Assembly (NCBI GenBank): GCA_028293005.1
Contig: JAQGLH010000072.1
Span: forward strand, 1 to 12,621
DNA from: Alphaproteobacteria bacterium
Lineage (GTDB): Bacteria; Pseudomonadota; Alphaproteobacteria; Sphingomonadales; Sphingomonadaceae
Length of the DNA stretch: 12,621 nt
Reading direction: 5' to 3'
The notes under the pieces are model-generated. The model did not search any database and was not told where the DNA came from. It saw only the letters and a list, made by a program, of their open reading frames with translations. Numbering within the stretch: position 1 is the first letter of the stretch; every line of letters begins with the position of its first letter. The position numbers and the translations under genes are program-made. This document shows positions 1 through 6,657 of the stretch, in pieces.

Positions 1-1
1 T

Positions 2-529
2 CGCCAGCTTCGCGAGCGCGAGCCGGTGCCCGATCTGTGGCTCGTATTCGCACCGATCAAGCGCGGCCGCATCGACTGGATCGCCGAAAAGGCTGCCGAG
101 CTCGGAGTCGCGCGGCTGGTGCCGGTCGTCACCGCGCGGACGATCGTCGATCGGGTCAATAGCGAGCGGCTGCGCGCGCATATGATCGAGGCCGCCGAGC
201 AGTGCGAACGCACCGCGCTGCCGCAACTGGACGAGCCGGCGCGGCTGGAGGCGGTGCTGCGTTCGTGGCCCGCCGACCGCCACCTGCTGTTCGCCGACGA
301 AACGGGAGGCGAACCGCTGGCGGCCGCCGCCTGCCCGGGCCCCGCCGCGATCCTGATCGGACCGGAGGGCGGGTTCACCGATGCGGAGCGCGCCGCGGTG
401 CGCGCGGTGCCGCAGGCGCGCCCGGTGTCGCTTGGCCCGCGCATCCTGCGCGCCGACACCGCCGCGATCGCCGCCATCGGCATCTGGATGGCCGCTGCCG
501 GCGATTGGGACCGGCATGCGATCAGGTAG
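2..529 (+). CDS. rsmE: 16S rRNA (uracil-1498-N3)-methyltransferase RsmE, 5' end missing
   Basis: RsmE uses S-adenosylmethionine to methylate N3 of U1498 in helix 44 of 16S rRNA in the cytoplasm. The frame is open from base 2, so the true start lies outside the window; the GTG at 26 is internal. About 175 residues are visible, against roughly 240-250 for the family. The C-terminal SPOUT (trefoil-knot) methyltransferase signatures are all present: an early WIAEKAAELGV stretch, then EAAEQCERT, then the SAM-binding loop GPEGGFTDAE, and finally LGPRILRADTA near the end. Stop is TAG at 527-529. The stop codon lies inside the first copy of a 17-bp direct repeat. gshA follows 69 bases downstream on the same strand, so the two may be cotranscribed. 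Identification is firm; only the N-terminal PUA-like domain is mostly unseen. Confidence 0.95.
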   Translation, partial: RQLREREPVPDLWLVFAPIKRGRIDWIAEKAAELGVARLVPVVTARTIVDRVNSERLRAHMIEAAEQCERTALPQLDEPARLEAVLRSWPADRHLLFADETGGEPLAAAACPGPAAILIGPEGGFTDAERAAVRAVPQARPVSLGPRILRADTAAIAAIGIWMAAAGDWDRHAIR

Positions 530-558
530 CATGCTGAAACTAGGTAGCATGCTGAAAC
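524..558. repeat. Tandem 17-bp direct repeat over the rsmE stop codon
   Basis: AGGTAGCATGCTGAAAC occurs at 524-540 and again at 542-558, separated by one T (18-bp period). The first copy includes the rsmE TAG stop; the second lies in the rsmE-gshA spacer. Each copy carries the palindrome GCATGC. It looks like a recent slippage duplication that left the rsmE coding end intact. Confidence 0.9.
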
Positions 559-598
559 CGACTGGCGGCCTTGCCTGCACGTCGCTAGAGCGCAATCG

Positions 599-1972
599 AT
601 GACGACCCGCACTGCTTCAGCCGCTGCTGATCCACCGATCGAGACGCGCGACGATCTCGTCGCGCCGTTCCAAAAAGGCGAGAAGCCGAAGCCGGCGTGG
701 CGCATCGGCACCGAGCATGAGAAGTTCGTCTATCGCCGCAGCGATCATCACGCCCCGTCGTACGACGAGCCCGGCGGCATCCGCGACCTGCTGACGGCGA
801 TGACCGAATATGGCTGGTCCCCGGTCGTCGAAGGCGGCCACGTGATCGCCCTGTCGGGACCGGATGGCGCGATCAGCCTCGAGCCGGCCGGTCAATTCGA
901 GCTTTCCGGCGCGCCTTTGTCCGATCTTCATGAGACGTGCGCCGAAGCCGCGCGCCACCTCCGGCAAGTGAAGGCGGTCGGCGACAAGCTCGACCTTGGC
1001 TTCCTCGGGCTCGGCATGTGGCCGGACAAGAAGCGCGACGAGCTGCCGATCATGCCCAAGGGCCGCTACGCGATCATGCTGCGCCACATGCCGCGCGTCG
1101 GCACGATGGGACTCGACATGATGCTGCGCACCTGCACGATCCAGGTCAACCTCGACTATTCGTCGGAGGCCGACATGGTCCGCAAGTTCCGCGTCGGCCT
1201 CGCGCTGCAGCCGCTCGCAACCGCTTTGTTCGCGAACTCGCCGTTCCTGGAAGGCAAGCCCAACGGCTATCTTTCCTACCGCAGCCACATCTGGTCCGAC
1301 ACCGACGGCGCGCGCACCGGCATGCTGCCGTTCGTGTTCGAGGACGGCTTCGGCTACGAGCGCTACGTCGATTATGCGCTCGACGTGCCAATGTATTTCG
1401 TGTTCCGCGACGGCCGCTACATCGACGCCGCCGGCCTCTCCTTTCGTGATTTCATCGACGGCAAATTGTCCGTGCTGCCCGGAGAGAAGCCGCGCCTCTC
1501 CGACTGGATCGATCATCTTTCGACCGCCTTTCCCGAGGTGCGGCTCAAGAGCTTCCTCGAGATGCGTGGGGCCGACGGCGGGCGATGGAACCGCATCTGC
1601 GCGCTTCCCGCTTTGTGGGTCGGCCTGCTCTACGATCAAGCCGCGCTCGATGCCGCCTGGGGCGAGGTCGCGCATTGGTCGCTCGAACAGCGCCAACGGC
1701 TGCGCGACGAAGTCCCCAAGCTTGGGCTCGCCGCGCTCACGCCCGACGGCGAGACGCTGACGGCGTTCGGCAAGCGCATTCTCGCGATCAGCGAGGCGGG
1801 GCTCAATGCGCGCGGCAGGCTCAATGCGTCCGGAGACAGCGAGTCGGGCTATCTCGATCCGCTCCGCGAGATCGTCGCGCGCGGGACCACGCCCGCCGAA
1901 GTGCTCCTCGCCCGCTACCATGGCGAATGGCAAGGGGACGTCAGCCGCGTATACGACGAGATGAGCTTCTAG
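599..1972 (+). CDS. gshA: Glutamate-cysteine ligase, plant/alphaproteobacterial type
   Basis: The enzyme joins L-glutamate and L-cysteine with ATP to gamma-glutamylcysteine, the first and limiting step of glutathione synthesis in the cytoplasm. The 457-residue product matches the usual length of the GCS2-type ligase shared by alphaproteobacteria and plants. Family landmarks are WRIGTEHEKFVY near residue 35-46, then EGGHVIALSGPDGAISLEPAGQ, where the glutamate-rich segments supply metal and substrate ligands, GRYAIMLRHMPRVGTMGLDMM, TCTIQVNLDYSSEADM, and LEMRGADGGRWNRICALPALWVGLLYD. The ATG at 599 gives a natural N-terminus, although no strong Shine-Dalgarno sequence precedes it. It sits just after rsmE, an arrangement I associate with sphingomonads. 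A 462-residue open frame on the opposite strand (617-2005) is a codon-bias shadow. Confidence 0.95.
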   Translation: MTTRTASAAADPPIETRDDLVAPFQKGEKPKPAWRIGTEHEKFVYRRSDHHAPSYDEPGGIRDLLTAMTEYGWSPVVEGGHVIALSGPDGAISLEPAGQFELSGAPLSDLHETCAEAARHLRQVKAVGDKLDLGFLGLGMWPDKKRDELPIMPKGRYAIMLRHMPRVGTMGLDMMLRTCTIQVNLDYSSEADMVRKFRVGLALQPLATALFANSPFLEGKPNGYLSYRSHIWSDTDGARTGMLPFVFEDGFGYERYVDYALDVPMYFVFRDGRYIDAAGLSFRDFIDGKLSVLPGEKPRLSDWIDHLSTAFPEVRLKSFLEMRGADGGRWNRICALPALWVGLLYDQAALDAAWGEVAHWSLEQRQRLRDEVPKLGLAALTPDGETLTAFGKRILAISEAGLNARGRLNASGDSESGYLDPLREIVARGTTPAEVLLARYHGEWQGDVSRVYDEMSF

Positions 1973-2021
1973 GCACGCCCGCCGGCCTCGTTCGTTGTCT
2001 TCCAATTAAGCGCAAGTTCAT

Positions 2022-2040
2022 CACCGTGTCGCGACAGGTG
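2022..2040. other. Dyad symmetry in the gshA to exported-protein spacer
   Basis: CACC (2022-2025) pairs with GGTG (2037-2040) around the perfect palindrome TGTCGCGACA (2027-2036), with one unpaired G at 2026. It lies about 35 bases before the start of the downstream small gene. It could be an operator or a weak hairpin; there is no following T-tract, so it is not a canonical terminator. The function is unknown. Confidence 0.3.
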
Positions 2041-2061
2041 GCGAATAGAAGCGCTCGAAAA

Positions 2062-2067
2062 AAGGAG
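2062..2067 (+). promoter_or_regulatory. Ribosome binding site for the small exported protein
   Basis: AAGGAG sits 7 bases before the ATG at 2075, inside an A-rich run. It is one of the strongest Shine-Dalgarno sequences in the window and it fixes the start. Confidence 0.75.
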
Positions 2068-2074
2068 ACCAACC

Positions 2075-2473
2075 ATGCGCTTGATTCACGCATTGGCGGC
2101 GGCATCGCTGCTTGCCACCGGCGCCGCCGCACCCGCCAAGCCCGAGAACCCCGAAGCCAAGCTCGCACGCCTGCTTGACGGCCGCGTCCCTGGGAAACCG
2201 GTGAGCTGCATCGATTTCCACCGCGTCCGTTCGAGCCAGATCATCGACCATACGGCGATCGTCTACGATGCCGGCAGCACGCTCTACGTCAACCGCCCGA
2301 CGGCGGGGCTGAGCAGCCTCGACGGCTGGGACTATATGGTCAGCACGCCGAGCGTGTCGCAGATCTGCAACGTCGACATCGTCCACCTGGTCGACAAGGG
2401 CACGCATATCGAGAACGGATCGATAAGCCTCGGCCAGTTCGTGCCTTATCAACGCGCGAACCGCCGGCGCTGA
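2075..2473 (+). CDS. Small exported protein of unknown function
   Basis: The 132-residue protein begins with a short charged end (MRLIH), a hydrophobic stretch ALAAASLLATGAAA and a likely signal peptidase I site near residues 19-21, so it is probably periplasmic. The mature part contains CIDFHRVRSSQIIDHTAIVYDAGSTLYVN and later QICNVDIVHLVD, giving two cysteines (in CIDF and QICN) that could form a disulfide. I recognise this layout as a recurrent hypothetical protein of sphingomonads, but I know no function. The start is well supported by AAGGAG at 2062-2067. It is followed after 32 bases by the convergent end of the membrane protein gene. No enzyme motif is visible. Confidence 0.8.
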   Translation: MRLIHALAAASLLATGAAAPAKPENPEAKLARLLDGRVPGKPVSCIDFHRVRSSQIIDHTAIVYDAGSTLYVNRPTAGLSSLDGWDYMVSTPSVSQICNVDIVHLVDKGTHIENGSISLGQFVPYQRANRRR

Positions 2474-2505
2474 AAGCCATCGCATGAACGGGGGTTCGGC
2501 GGCGC

Positions 2506-3819
2506 CTATTCGGCGGGAAGCGGCGCCGCCACTCGCTTGCTGCGCAATTTCCTGATCAGGCGCGGCAACGGCGCGTTGCGCTCCATCCACGCGGCATAAT
2601 CGCGATAGGAGGAATCGGCGGAGAGATGCTTCTCTTCGGTCCTGGCGCGCCAATAATAAATCGCGGTCACCGCGGCGAGCAAAACGGTGTTGCGGACGAT
2701 GTCGACGACACTGCCGCTCGTCGCCAGGAACGGCATGGTTGCGAGCCACCAGAAGAGGTTCTTCGACACATAGGCCGGATGCTTGGTCCACGCATAAGGA
2801 CCGTGGGTAAGGATGCCGCGATGGGTGAGATTCGAGAAGCGGATCCCGAACGCGATCGTCGCCCAGGCATAGACGCCGGTGAGAAACACCAGCACGAGGC
2901 CGAGCAAGGCGGTCGCGGTGGGCCAACCGGTCAGCCACAGCACCCAGTCTCCGGCGCCCGGATGGTAATCGAGCGGGCCGCCCTCGTTCATCAGGATAAA
3001 AGGCGGATAGCACATCAGCGCCGCGGTCCATCCGGCCGCATAGGGGTGCGCCGAACGGATGTGCGCGTCGAGCGGCTTCAAGGTCAGCATGTAGCCGACG
3101 GTCGCGAAGCAGACGTCGATCATGAACATCGCGGCGATCAGCCACTGCGCGAGCCGCACCGGGTCGGCGGTGACATCGGCGGAGTCCGGCGCAATGACCA
3201 AAGCCCAATTGCCGGGTACGATCGACAGCATGAAGGCGAGGAAAAAGGCCTTGATCGCCCAGCTGCGGAAATAATCGTAGAGCAGGTTCCGGTCGATCAG
3301 CGCCCGGCGGCCGACGATCAGCTGGCCGCAATGCCAGGCGCCATCGTGCGGGTCGACGAGCCGCCGGTCGATCCAGATCACATACGGAATGGAAAGCACC
3401 AGCAGCGGCACCGCGGCATAGCCGAGCAGCTCCATCGCAAACAGGTAAGGCCCGTTCCAATACCAGCGGGCGACGCAGTAGAATGATCCGATCACCGCCC
3501 ACGTCGCCCACAGAGCGGCAATCTTGGCGATGCTGATGTCGAGGCTTTGCGACAGCGGCCGCAGCGGGGCGCCCCATGTCAGACCGGTGCTGGGATTGCG
3601 GTGCACCTGATCGACGATCAGCGACCACAGAACCATCGGCACCGCGCAAGCGAGCAAGGCGGTGAGCGCCGCGAACGGGCCGTCCATTCCCTGGCCGCGC
3701 GCGATGATCGTCCAGCTGAGCAGACCGGCGAGGCCGGCGAGGCCCACGGCGCCGCTGACCGCCGATCTCGGCCGCGGATCGTGGCGCACGTCCGACGCGA
3801 TCTTCGATTCTGCGTTCAT
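2506..3819 (-). CDS. Multipass membrane protein with isoprenylcysteine methyltransferase-like C-terminus
   Basis: The 437-residue product is strongly hydrophobic, with about eight to ten probable membrane helices (for example around residues 22-41, 48-70, 99-118, 127-150, 188-210, 225-246, 291-325 and 375-390). The C-terminal part carries the pattern of the ICMT/NnrU/phospholipid methyltransferase superfamily: GPYAWTKHPAYVSKNLFWW (residues 340-358), matching the G-x-Y-x-x-x-(R/K)HPxY signature, followed by YYWRARTEEKHLSADSSYRDY (388-408), matching the RxxxEE...YxxY SAM-binding end. Bacterial members are usually about half this length; the first 250 residues are an extra membrane region without a known motif. 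It probably methylates a membrane-associated substrate using SAM, but the substrate is unknown. Start is ATG at 3819; only a weak Shine-Dalgarno precedes it. It is transcribed divergently from the PilZ gene. Confidence 0.75.
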   Translation of the reverse strand: MNAESKIASDVRHDPRPRSAVSGAVGLAGLAGLLSWTIIARGQGMDGPFAALTALLACAVPMVLWSLIVDQVHRNPSTGLTWGAPLRPLSQSLDISIAKIAALWATWAVIGSFYCVARWYWNGPYLFAMELLGYAAVPLLVLSIPYVIWIDRRLVDPHDGAWHCGQLIVGRRALIDRNLLYDYFRSWAIKAFFLAFMLSIVPGNWALVIAPDSADVTADPVRLAQWLIAAMFMIDVCFATVGYMLTLKPLDAHIRSAHPYAAGWTAALMCYPPFILMNEGGPLDYHPGAGDWVLWLTGWPTATALLGLVLVFLTGVYAWATIAFGIRFSNLTHRGILTHGPYAWTKHPAYVSKNLFWWLATMPFLATSGSVVDIVRNTVLLAAVTAIYYWRARTEEKHLSADSSYRDYAAWMERNAPLPRLIRKLRSKRVAAPLPAE

Positions 3820-3903
3820 CGCGCCTGACTAGCGCGAAAGGGTAAGAAAGCAGTGAATATGGATCCGCACCGGCGGCAACACGGTGGTCCTACCGGTCGG
3901 GCA

Positions 3904-3918
3904 TTAAGTGATTGGTAA
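3904..3918. promoter_or_regulatory. Possible CtrA-type box upstream of the PilZ gene
   Basis: TTAAGTGATTGGTAA has the form TTAA-N7-GTAA, one base from the alphaproteobacterial CtrA full site TTAA-N7-TTAA. It lies in the 164-bp divergent gap, 66 bases before the PilZ start. CtrA control of motility and surface-attachment genes is common in alphaproteobacteria, which makes the position plausible, but a single near-match is weak evidence. Confidence 0.3.
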
Positions 3919-3944
3919 AGCACCTTTCCTAAAAGGCAAAGGAG

Positions 3945-3962
3945 TGAAGTTCGAGGACTTCA
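3945..3962 (+). other. Small hairpin in the PilZ gene leader
   Basis: TGAAGT (3945-3950) and ACTTCA (3957-3962) form a perfect 6-bp stem around a 6-base loop, ending 21 bases before the PilZ ATG. It could affect translation or be incidental; no T-tract follows. Confidence 0.3.
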
Positions 3963-3983
3963 GCGGGGATTCGAGGGACCAGG

Positions 3984-4610
3984 ATGTTGAATCAGACCCA
4001 TGTCGAAGAGACCAGTTTCTCTTTTTCCGAACGGGCACCCTCTCCGCCCGATCGGCGCCACAACACGCGCCACCTCAAGATCCTGCGCGTCGGATCGTTG
4101 ATCCTCGGGTCCAAGACCGAGCTCTGCCTGATCCGCAACATTTCGGCCGGCGGCCTGATGGCGCACGTCTATTGCAGCCTCGAGGTCGGCCAGAAAGTGA
4201 CCGTCGCACTCAAGAGCCATCACGTCCTCAGCGGAAGCGTGATCTGGGTCGCCGACGGCAATGCCGGCATCGCGTTCGACGAACTGGTCGATGTCGAGGA
4301 AATGCTGTCGAACCCCGCGCTGCTCGAGAACGGCTGGATGCCCCGCATCCCGAGAGTCGAAGTCGACTGGCTGGCAACGGTCAGGACCGGTGCAAGGATT
4401 TCCTGGGTCAGCGTCCGCGACATCTCGCAGGGCGGCGTCAAGATCGAAGCCGACGAGCGCTTGCAGGCCGGCCAGGCAGTCGTGCTGACGCTCGACAAGT
4501 TCCGCTCGGTCGAAGGCGTGGTGCGCTGGTTCGACGACGGCTTCGGCGGAATTTCGTTCAACGAGCTCATCCCGTTCCACGAACTGATGAGCTGGCTGCG
4601 CAGCAGCTGA
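3984..4610 (+). CDS. Tandem PilZ-domain protein (probable c-di-GMP receptor)
   Basis: The 208-residue soluble protein holds two PilZ domains. Domain 1 (about residues 24-107) has the c-di-GMP pair RxxxR (R25, R29) and NISAGG (N52, S54, G56). Domain 2 (about 121-205) has DISQGG (D146, S148, G150) but only RIPR at 121-124 in place of a clean RxxxR. The two copies share a terminal pattern: VIWVADGNAGIAFDEL near 86-101 and VVRWFDDGFGGISFNEL near 179-195, showing internal duplication. PilZ proteins bind cyclic di-GMP and transmit the signal to motility, polysaccharide or other outputs; the partner here is unknown. The ATG at 3984 is preceded by GAGGGA at 3973-3978, spacing 5. It is monocistronic and ends convergently with the hydroxylase gene. 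Confidence 0.85.
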   Translation: MLNQTHVEETSFSFSERAPSPPDRRHNTRHLKILRVGSLILGSKTELCLIRNISAGGLMAHVYCSLEVGQKVTVALKSHHVLSGSVIWVADGNAGIAFDELVDVEEMLSNPALLENGWMPRIPRVEVDWLATVRTGARISWVSVRDISQGGVKIEADERLQAGQAVVLTLDKFRSVEGVVRWFDDGFGGISFNELIPFHELMSWLRSS

Positions 4611-4623
4611 AGCCCGCGTCCAG

Positions 4624-4641
4624 CCTCCCCTGCCGGGGAGG
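4624..4641. terminator. Hairpin between convergent PilZ and hydroxylase genes
   Basis: CCTCCCC (4624-4630) and GGGGAGG (4635-4641) form a perfect 7-bp GC stem with loop TGCC, 14 bases after the PilZ stop. No T-tract follows in either direction, so it is not a textbook intrinsic terminator. Its position between converging genes supports a bidirectional transcription-stop or mRNA-end role, and similar GC hairpins are common in such spacers in GC-rich alphaproteobacteria. Confidence 0.55.
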
Positions 4642-4650
4642 GGTTCCAAT

Positions 4651-4670
4651 GCAGCGCTCTATTGCGCTGC
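4651..4670 (-). other. Hairpin enclosing the hydroxylase stop codon
   Basis: GCAGCGC (4651-4657) and GCGCTGC (4664-4670) are perfect reverse complements around a six-base loop TCTATT. The TAG stop of the leftward hydroxylase gene (4659-4661) lies wholly in that loop. Together with 4624-4641 it makes two consecutive hairpins at the operon end, which could protect the 3' end of the transcript. Confidence 0.45.
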
Positions 4671-6137
4671 CGCGACTTCCAGCGCCGGCGCATCCTCGCG
4701 CAGCGAATAGCTCGATAGCAGATCGTCGACCATGTCGGTCGAGCGCGCCCAATCGTAGGTGCGGAAGCTGTGCCCTTTGGTGACGAAGGTCGCGCCGGCG
4801 TAGAACATCTCATATTGGACGTGGCGGCTGGCGAATTCCGAGCCGACCGCATCCCATGCCAATTTGAAGAATTTGACGCGTTCTTCCGAGCTCGCGATCG
4901 GCGACTGCTGAGTCTTGCCGATCAGCCGCGCGATCTCCGGATTGGCGAAATCGGCGGGGCTCGAGGGCAGCATGATCATCCCCCCGCCGGCGAGGTCGCG
5001 GAGCGAGTTGATCACCTTCGAATAAAGCTGCTGGGTCAGGACCTGCGCCGCATAGAGCAGATGCGGATCCGGAACATAATAGGCGCCGCGCATCGTGCCC
5101 TTCGCTTCCATGCCCTGGACCATGCCTTCGACCATCGCCGCTTCGGCCGCCAATTGCCCGAGCGTGTCCTTGACCGGCGGGAGGCCGATCGTGCCGTTGA
5201 TCTCGGCAGTCTTGCGCGCGATCCCCATCAGGAAGCGCATCTTGACCATCAACCGCACTTGGCATTGGTAATTTTGCAGGACATGCGCCGGCGTCGCATG
5301 GAACTGGCGCATCATCATCCCGGTGTCGCCCGCTACGAAGACCCGGTCCCAGGGCACCTTCACATCGTCGAAATACATCACCGCGTCATTCTCGTCGAAG
5401 CGGCTGGCGAGCGGATTGTCGAAGACGCTCGGCGAGGACGCCTCGAAAGATTTGCGCGACAGCAATTTGAGGCCCGGGGCGTTCATCGGCACCGCCAGCG
5501 ACACCGCATATTTCTCGTCGCCCGGTCCGAGCGGCTGAATGCAGCTGACGAACACCTCGTTCGCCATGATCGCGCTCGTCGCGAGCATCTTGGCGCCGCG
5601 CAGCGTGATCCCGGTCGAATCCTCGTCGACGATGCCGGCAGTCAAATATTGGTCGGCCTGCTCGTGCGCGGACTTGGAACGATCGGCCTGCGGATTGATG
5701 ATCACGTAGGTGAGGAACAAATCGTTATCGCGCGCATAGCGGAAATAATCGGCGAGCGCGGCGGCGCGCTTGGGATCATAGCTCTCGAACGTCTCACGCC
5801 CCATCATGAAGCCCGCGAAGCACGACGCGACATGGTCGGGCGAGCGGCCCATGAAGCCGTAATGGGTTTCCGCCCACGCCTCCATCGCGAGGCGACGGTC
5901 GACCAGATTCTGGTAGCTCGTCGGCAGGTCCCAGGCGCGGTTGACGCGCCGCCCGCTCGACGGACTTTCGATCGTCATCAGCTCGGGATTTTTCGCCTGG
6001 AAATCGTAGAGCGCCGCAGCCGAGCCGACCGCGTTGCGGAATGCATGGTGCTGTGTCACGTCTCCCGCTTCGCCGCCGTCGATATAGACGACCCGTCCGT
6101 CGCGCAGCGAGGCCAGATGGTTCGCGCCGGTTTTCAT
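4659..6137 (-). CDS. HpaB-type FADH2-dependent aromatic hydroxylase (oxygenase component)
   Basis: The 492-residue protein belongs to the 4-hydroxyphenylacetate 3-hydroxylase large-subunit family (HpaB, chlorophenol monooxygenases such as TftD and HadA, PvcC), class D flavin monooxygenases that take reduced flavin from a separate reductase. Landmarks: HYGFMGRSPDHV (92-103), FLTYVIINPQADRSK (141-155) before the beta domain, the central NPLASRFDENDAVMYFDDV (241-259) with VPWDRVFV, NYQCQVRLMVKMRFLMGIAR (289-308) in the helical domain, and AGGGMIMLPSS. Length is normal. The final helices are complete. A GGAGG at 6145-6149, 7 bases before the ATG, supports the start, and the reductase gene ends 17 bases upstream. 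Two positions that bind the substrate phenol in HpaB appear changed (His102 and Tyr144), so the substrate may not be 4-hydroxyphenylacetate. It is the last gene of the leftward arm. A 470-residue opposite-strand frame is a shadow. Confidence 0.9.
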   Translation of the reverse strand: MKTGANHLASLRDGRVVYIDGGEAGDVTQHHAFRNAVGSAAALYDFQAKNPELMTIESPSSGRRVNRAWDLPTSYQNLVDRRLAMEAWAETHYGFMGRSPDHVASCFAGFMMGRETFESYDPKRAAALADYFRYARDNDLFLTYVIINPQADRSKSAHEQADQYLTAGIVDEDSTGITLRGAKMLATSAIMANEVFVSCIQPLGPGDEKYAVSLAVPMNAPGLKLLSRKSFEASSPSVFDNPLASRFDENDAVMYFDDVKVPWDRVFVAGDTGMMMRQFHATPAHVLQNYQCQVRLMVKMRFLMGIARKTAEINGTIGLPPVKDTLGQLAAEAAMVEGMVQGMEAKGTMRGAYYVPDPHLLYAAQVLTQQLYSKVINSLRDLAGGGMIMLPSSPADFANPEIARLIGKTQQSPIASSEERVKFFKLAWDAVGSEFASRHVQYEMFYAGATFVTKGHSFRTYDWARSTDMVDDLLSSYSLREDAPALEVAAAQ

Positions 6138-6154
6138 TTCGCTGCCTCCGATGT

Positions 6155-6643
6155 TCAGGCCGCGCGCGCGGCAATATTGTGATAGCTGCCGCGGAAGAAG
6201 ACCAATGGGTCCCCTTCCGGCGCAGTGTCGAACCGCTCGACGCGGCCGACGATGATCAGATGGTCGCCGCCTTCATACGTGGCGAAAGGCGTGCATTCGA
6301 AAGTCGCGAGGCAGGGGCGGATCAGCGGGCAGCCGGTCTCGCCAAGCGCGGGCTCGAGGCCATGCCATTTCTCGTCTCTGGCGAAGGCGAAGCGGGTCGA
6401 AAGATCGCTTTGATCGTGCCGCAGCACGCTGATCGCGTAGCGCGGCGCCGCGAGCAAGGCCGCAAGGCTCGGGGCCGTGCGGGCGATGCTGAACAGGACG
6501 AGCGGCGGATCGAGCGACACTGCGTTGAACGAGCTGACCGTCATCGCGAGCGGTTCGCGCCCATCCACCGGGGCAGTCACGACCACGACGCCGGTCGGGA
6601 AGTGGCCGAGGGCATTGCGGAACTCGCGTGCGTCGATACTCAT
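6155..6643 (-). CDS. Flavin reductase, HpaC-like partner of the hydroxylase
   Basis: The 162-residue protein is a member of the short-chain flavin reductase family (HpaC, ActVB, RutF type). It reduces FAD or FMN with NAD(P)H and hands the reduced flavin to the oxygenase. Visible signatures are FRNALGHFPTGVVVVTA (8-24), MTVSSFNAVSLDPPLVLFSI (34-53), the FECTPFATYEGGDHLIIVGRVE segment (115-136) and the C-terminal PLVFFRGSYHNI (146-157). Its length is typical. It starts 14 bases after the MarR stop, with GAGG in front of the ATG at 6643, and the hydroxylase begins 17 bases after its stop. The tight marR-reductase-oxygenase order shows the three are one transcription unit. Whether it prefers FAD or FMN, NADH or NADPH, cannot be read from the sequence. 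Confidence 0.92.
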   Translation of the reverse strand: MSIDAREFRNALGHFPTGVVVVTAPVDGREPLAMTVSSFNAVSLDPPLVLFSIARTAPSLAALLAAPRYAISVLRHDQSDLSTRFAFARDEKWHGLEPALGETGCPLIRPCLATFECTPFATYEGGDHLIIVGRVERFDTAPEGDPLVFFRGSYHNIAARAA

Positions 6644-6657
6644 GATCCTCGCTCCGC

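Noticed and set aside
617..2005. 462-codon open frame on the minus strand opposite gshA
   Set aside because: The product is rich in Arg, Ala, Glu and His with no recognisable domain, and it lies opposite a fully conserved ligase; it is a GC-bias shadow.
2486..2497. Short GAAC/GTTC stem around 2486-2497 as a terminator between convergent genes
   Set aside because: Only a 4-bp stem with no T-tract; not enough to call a terminator.
2021..3649. 542-codon minus-strand frame overlapping the membrane protein
   Set aside because: It is out of frame with the membrane protein, arginine-rich and without domain signatures, and it also covers the small exported gene.
4770..6182. 470-codon plus-strand frame opposite the hydroxylase
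   Set aside because: Composition typical of antisense shadows (many Arg, His, Asp) and no family resemblance; the minus-strand HpaB family protein explains the region.
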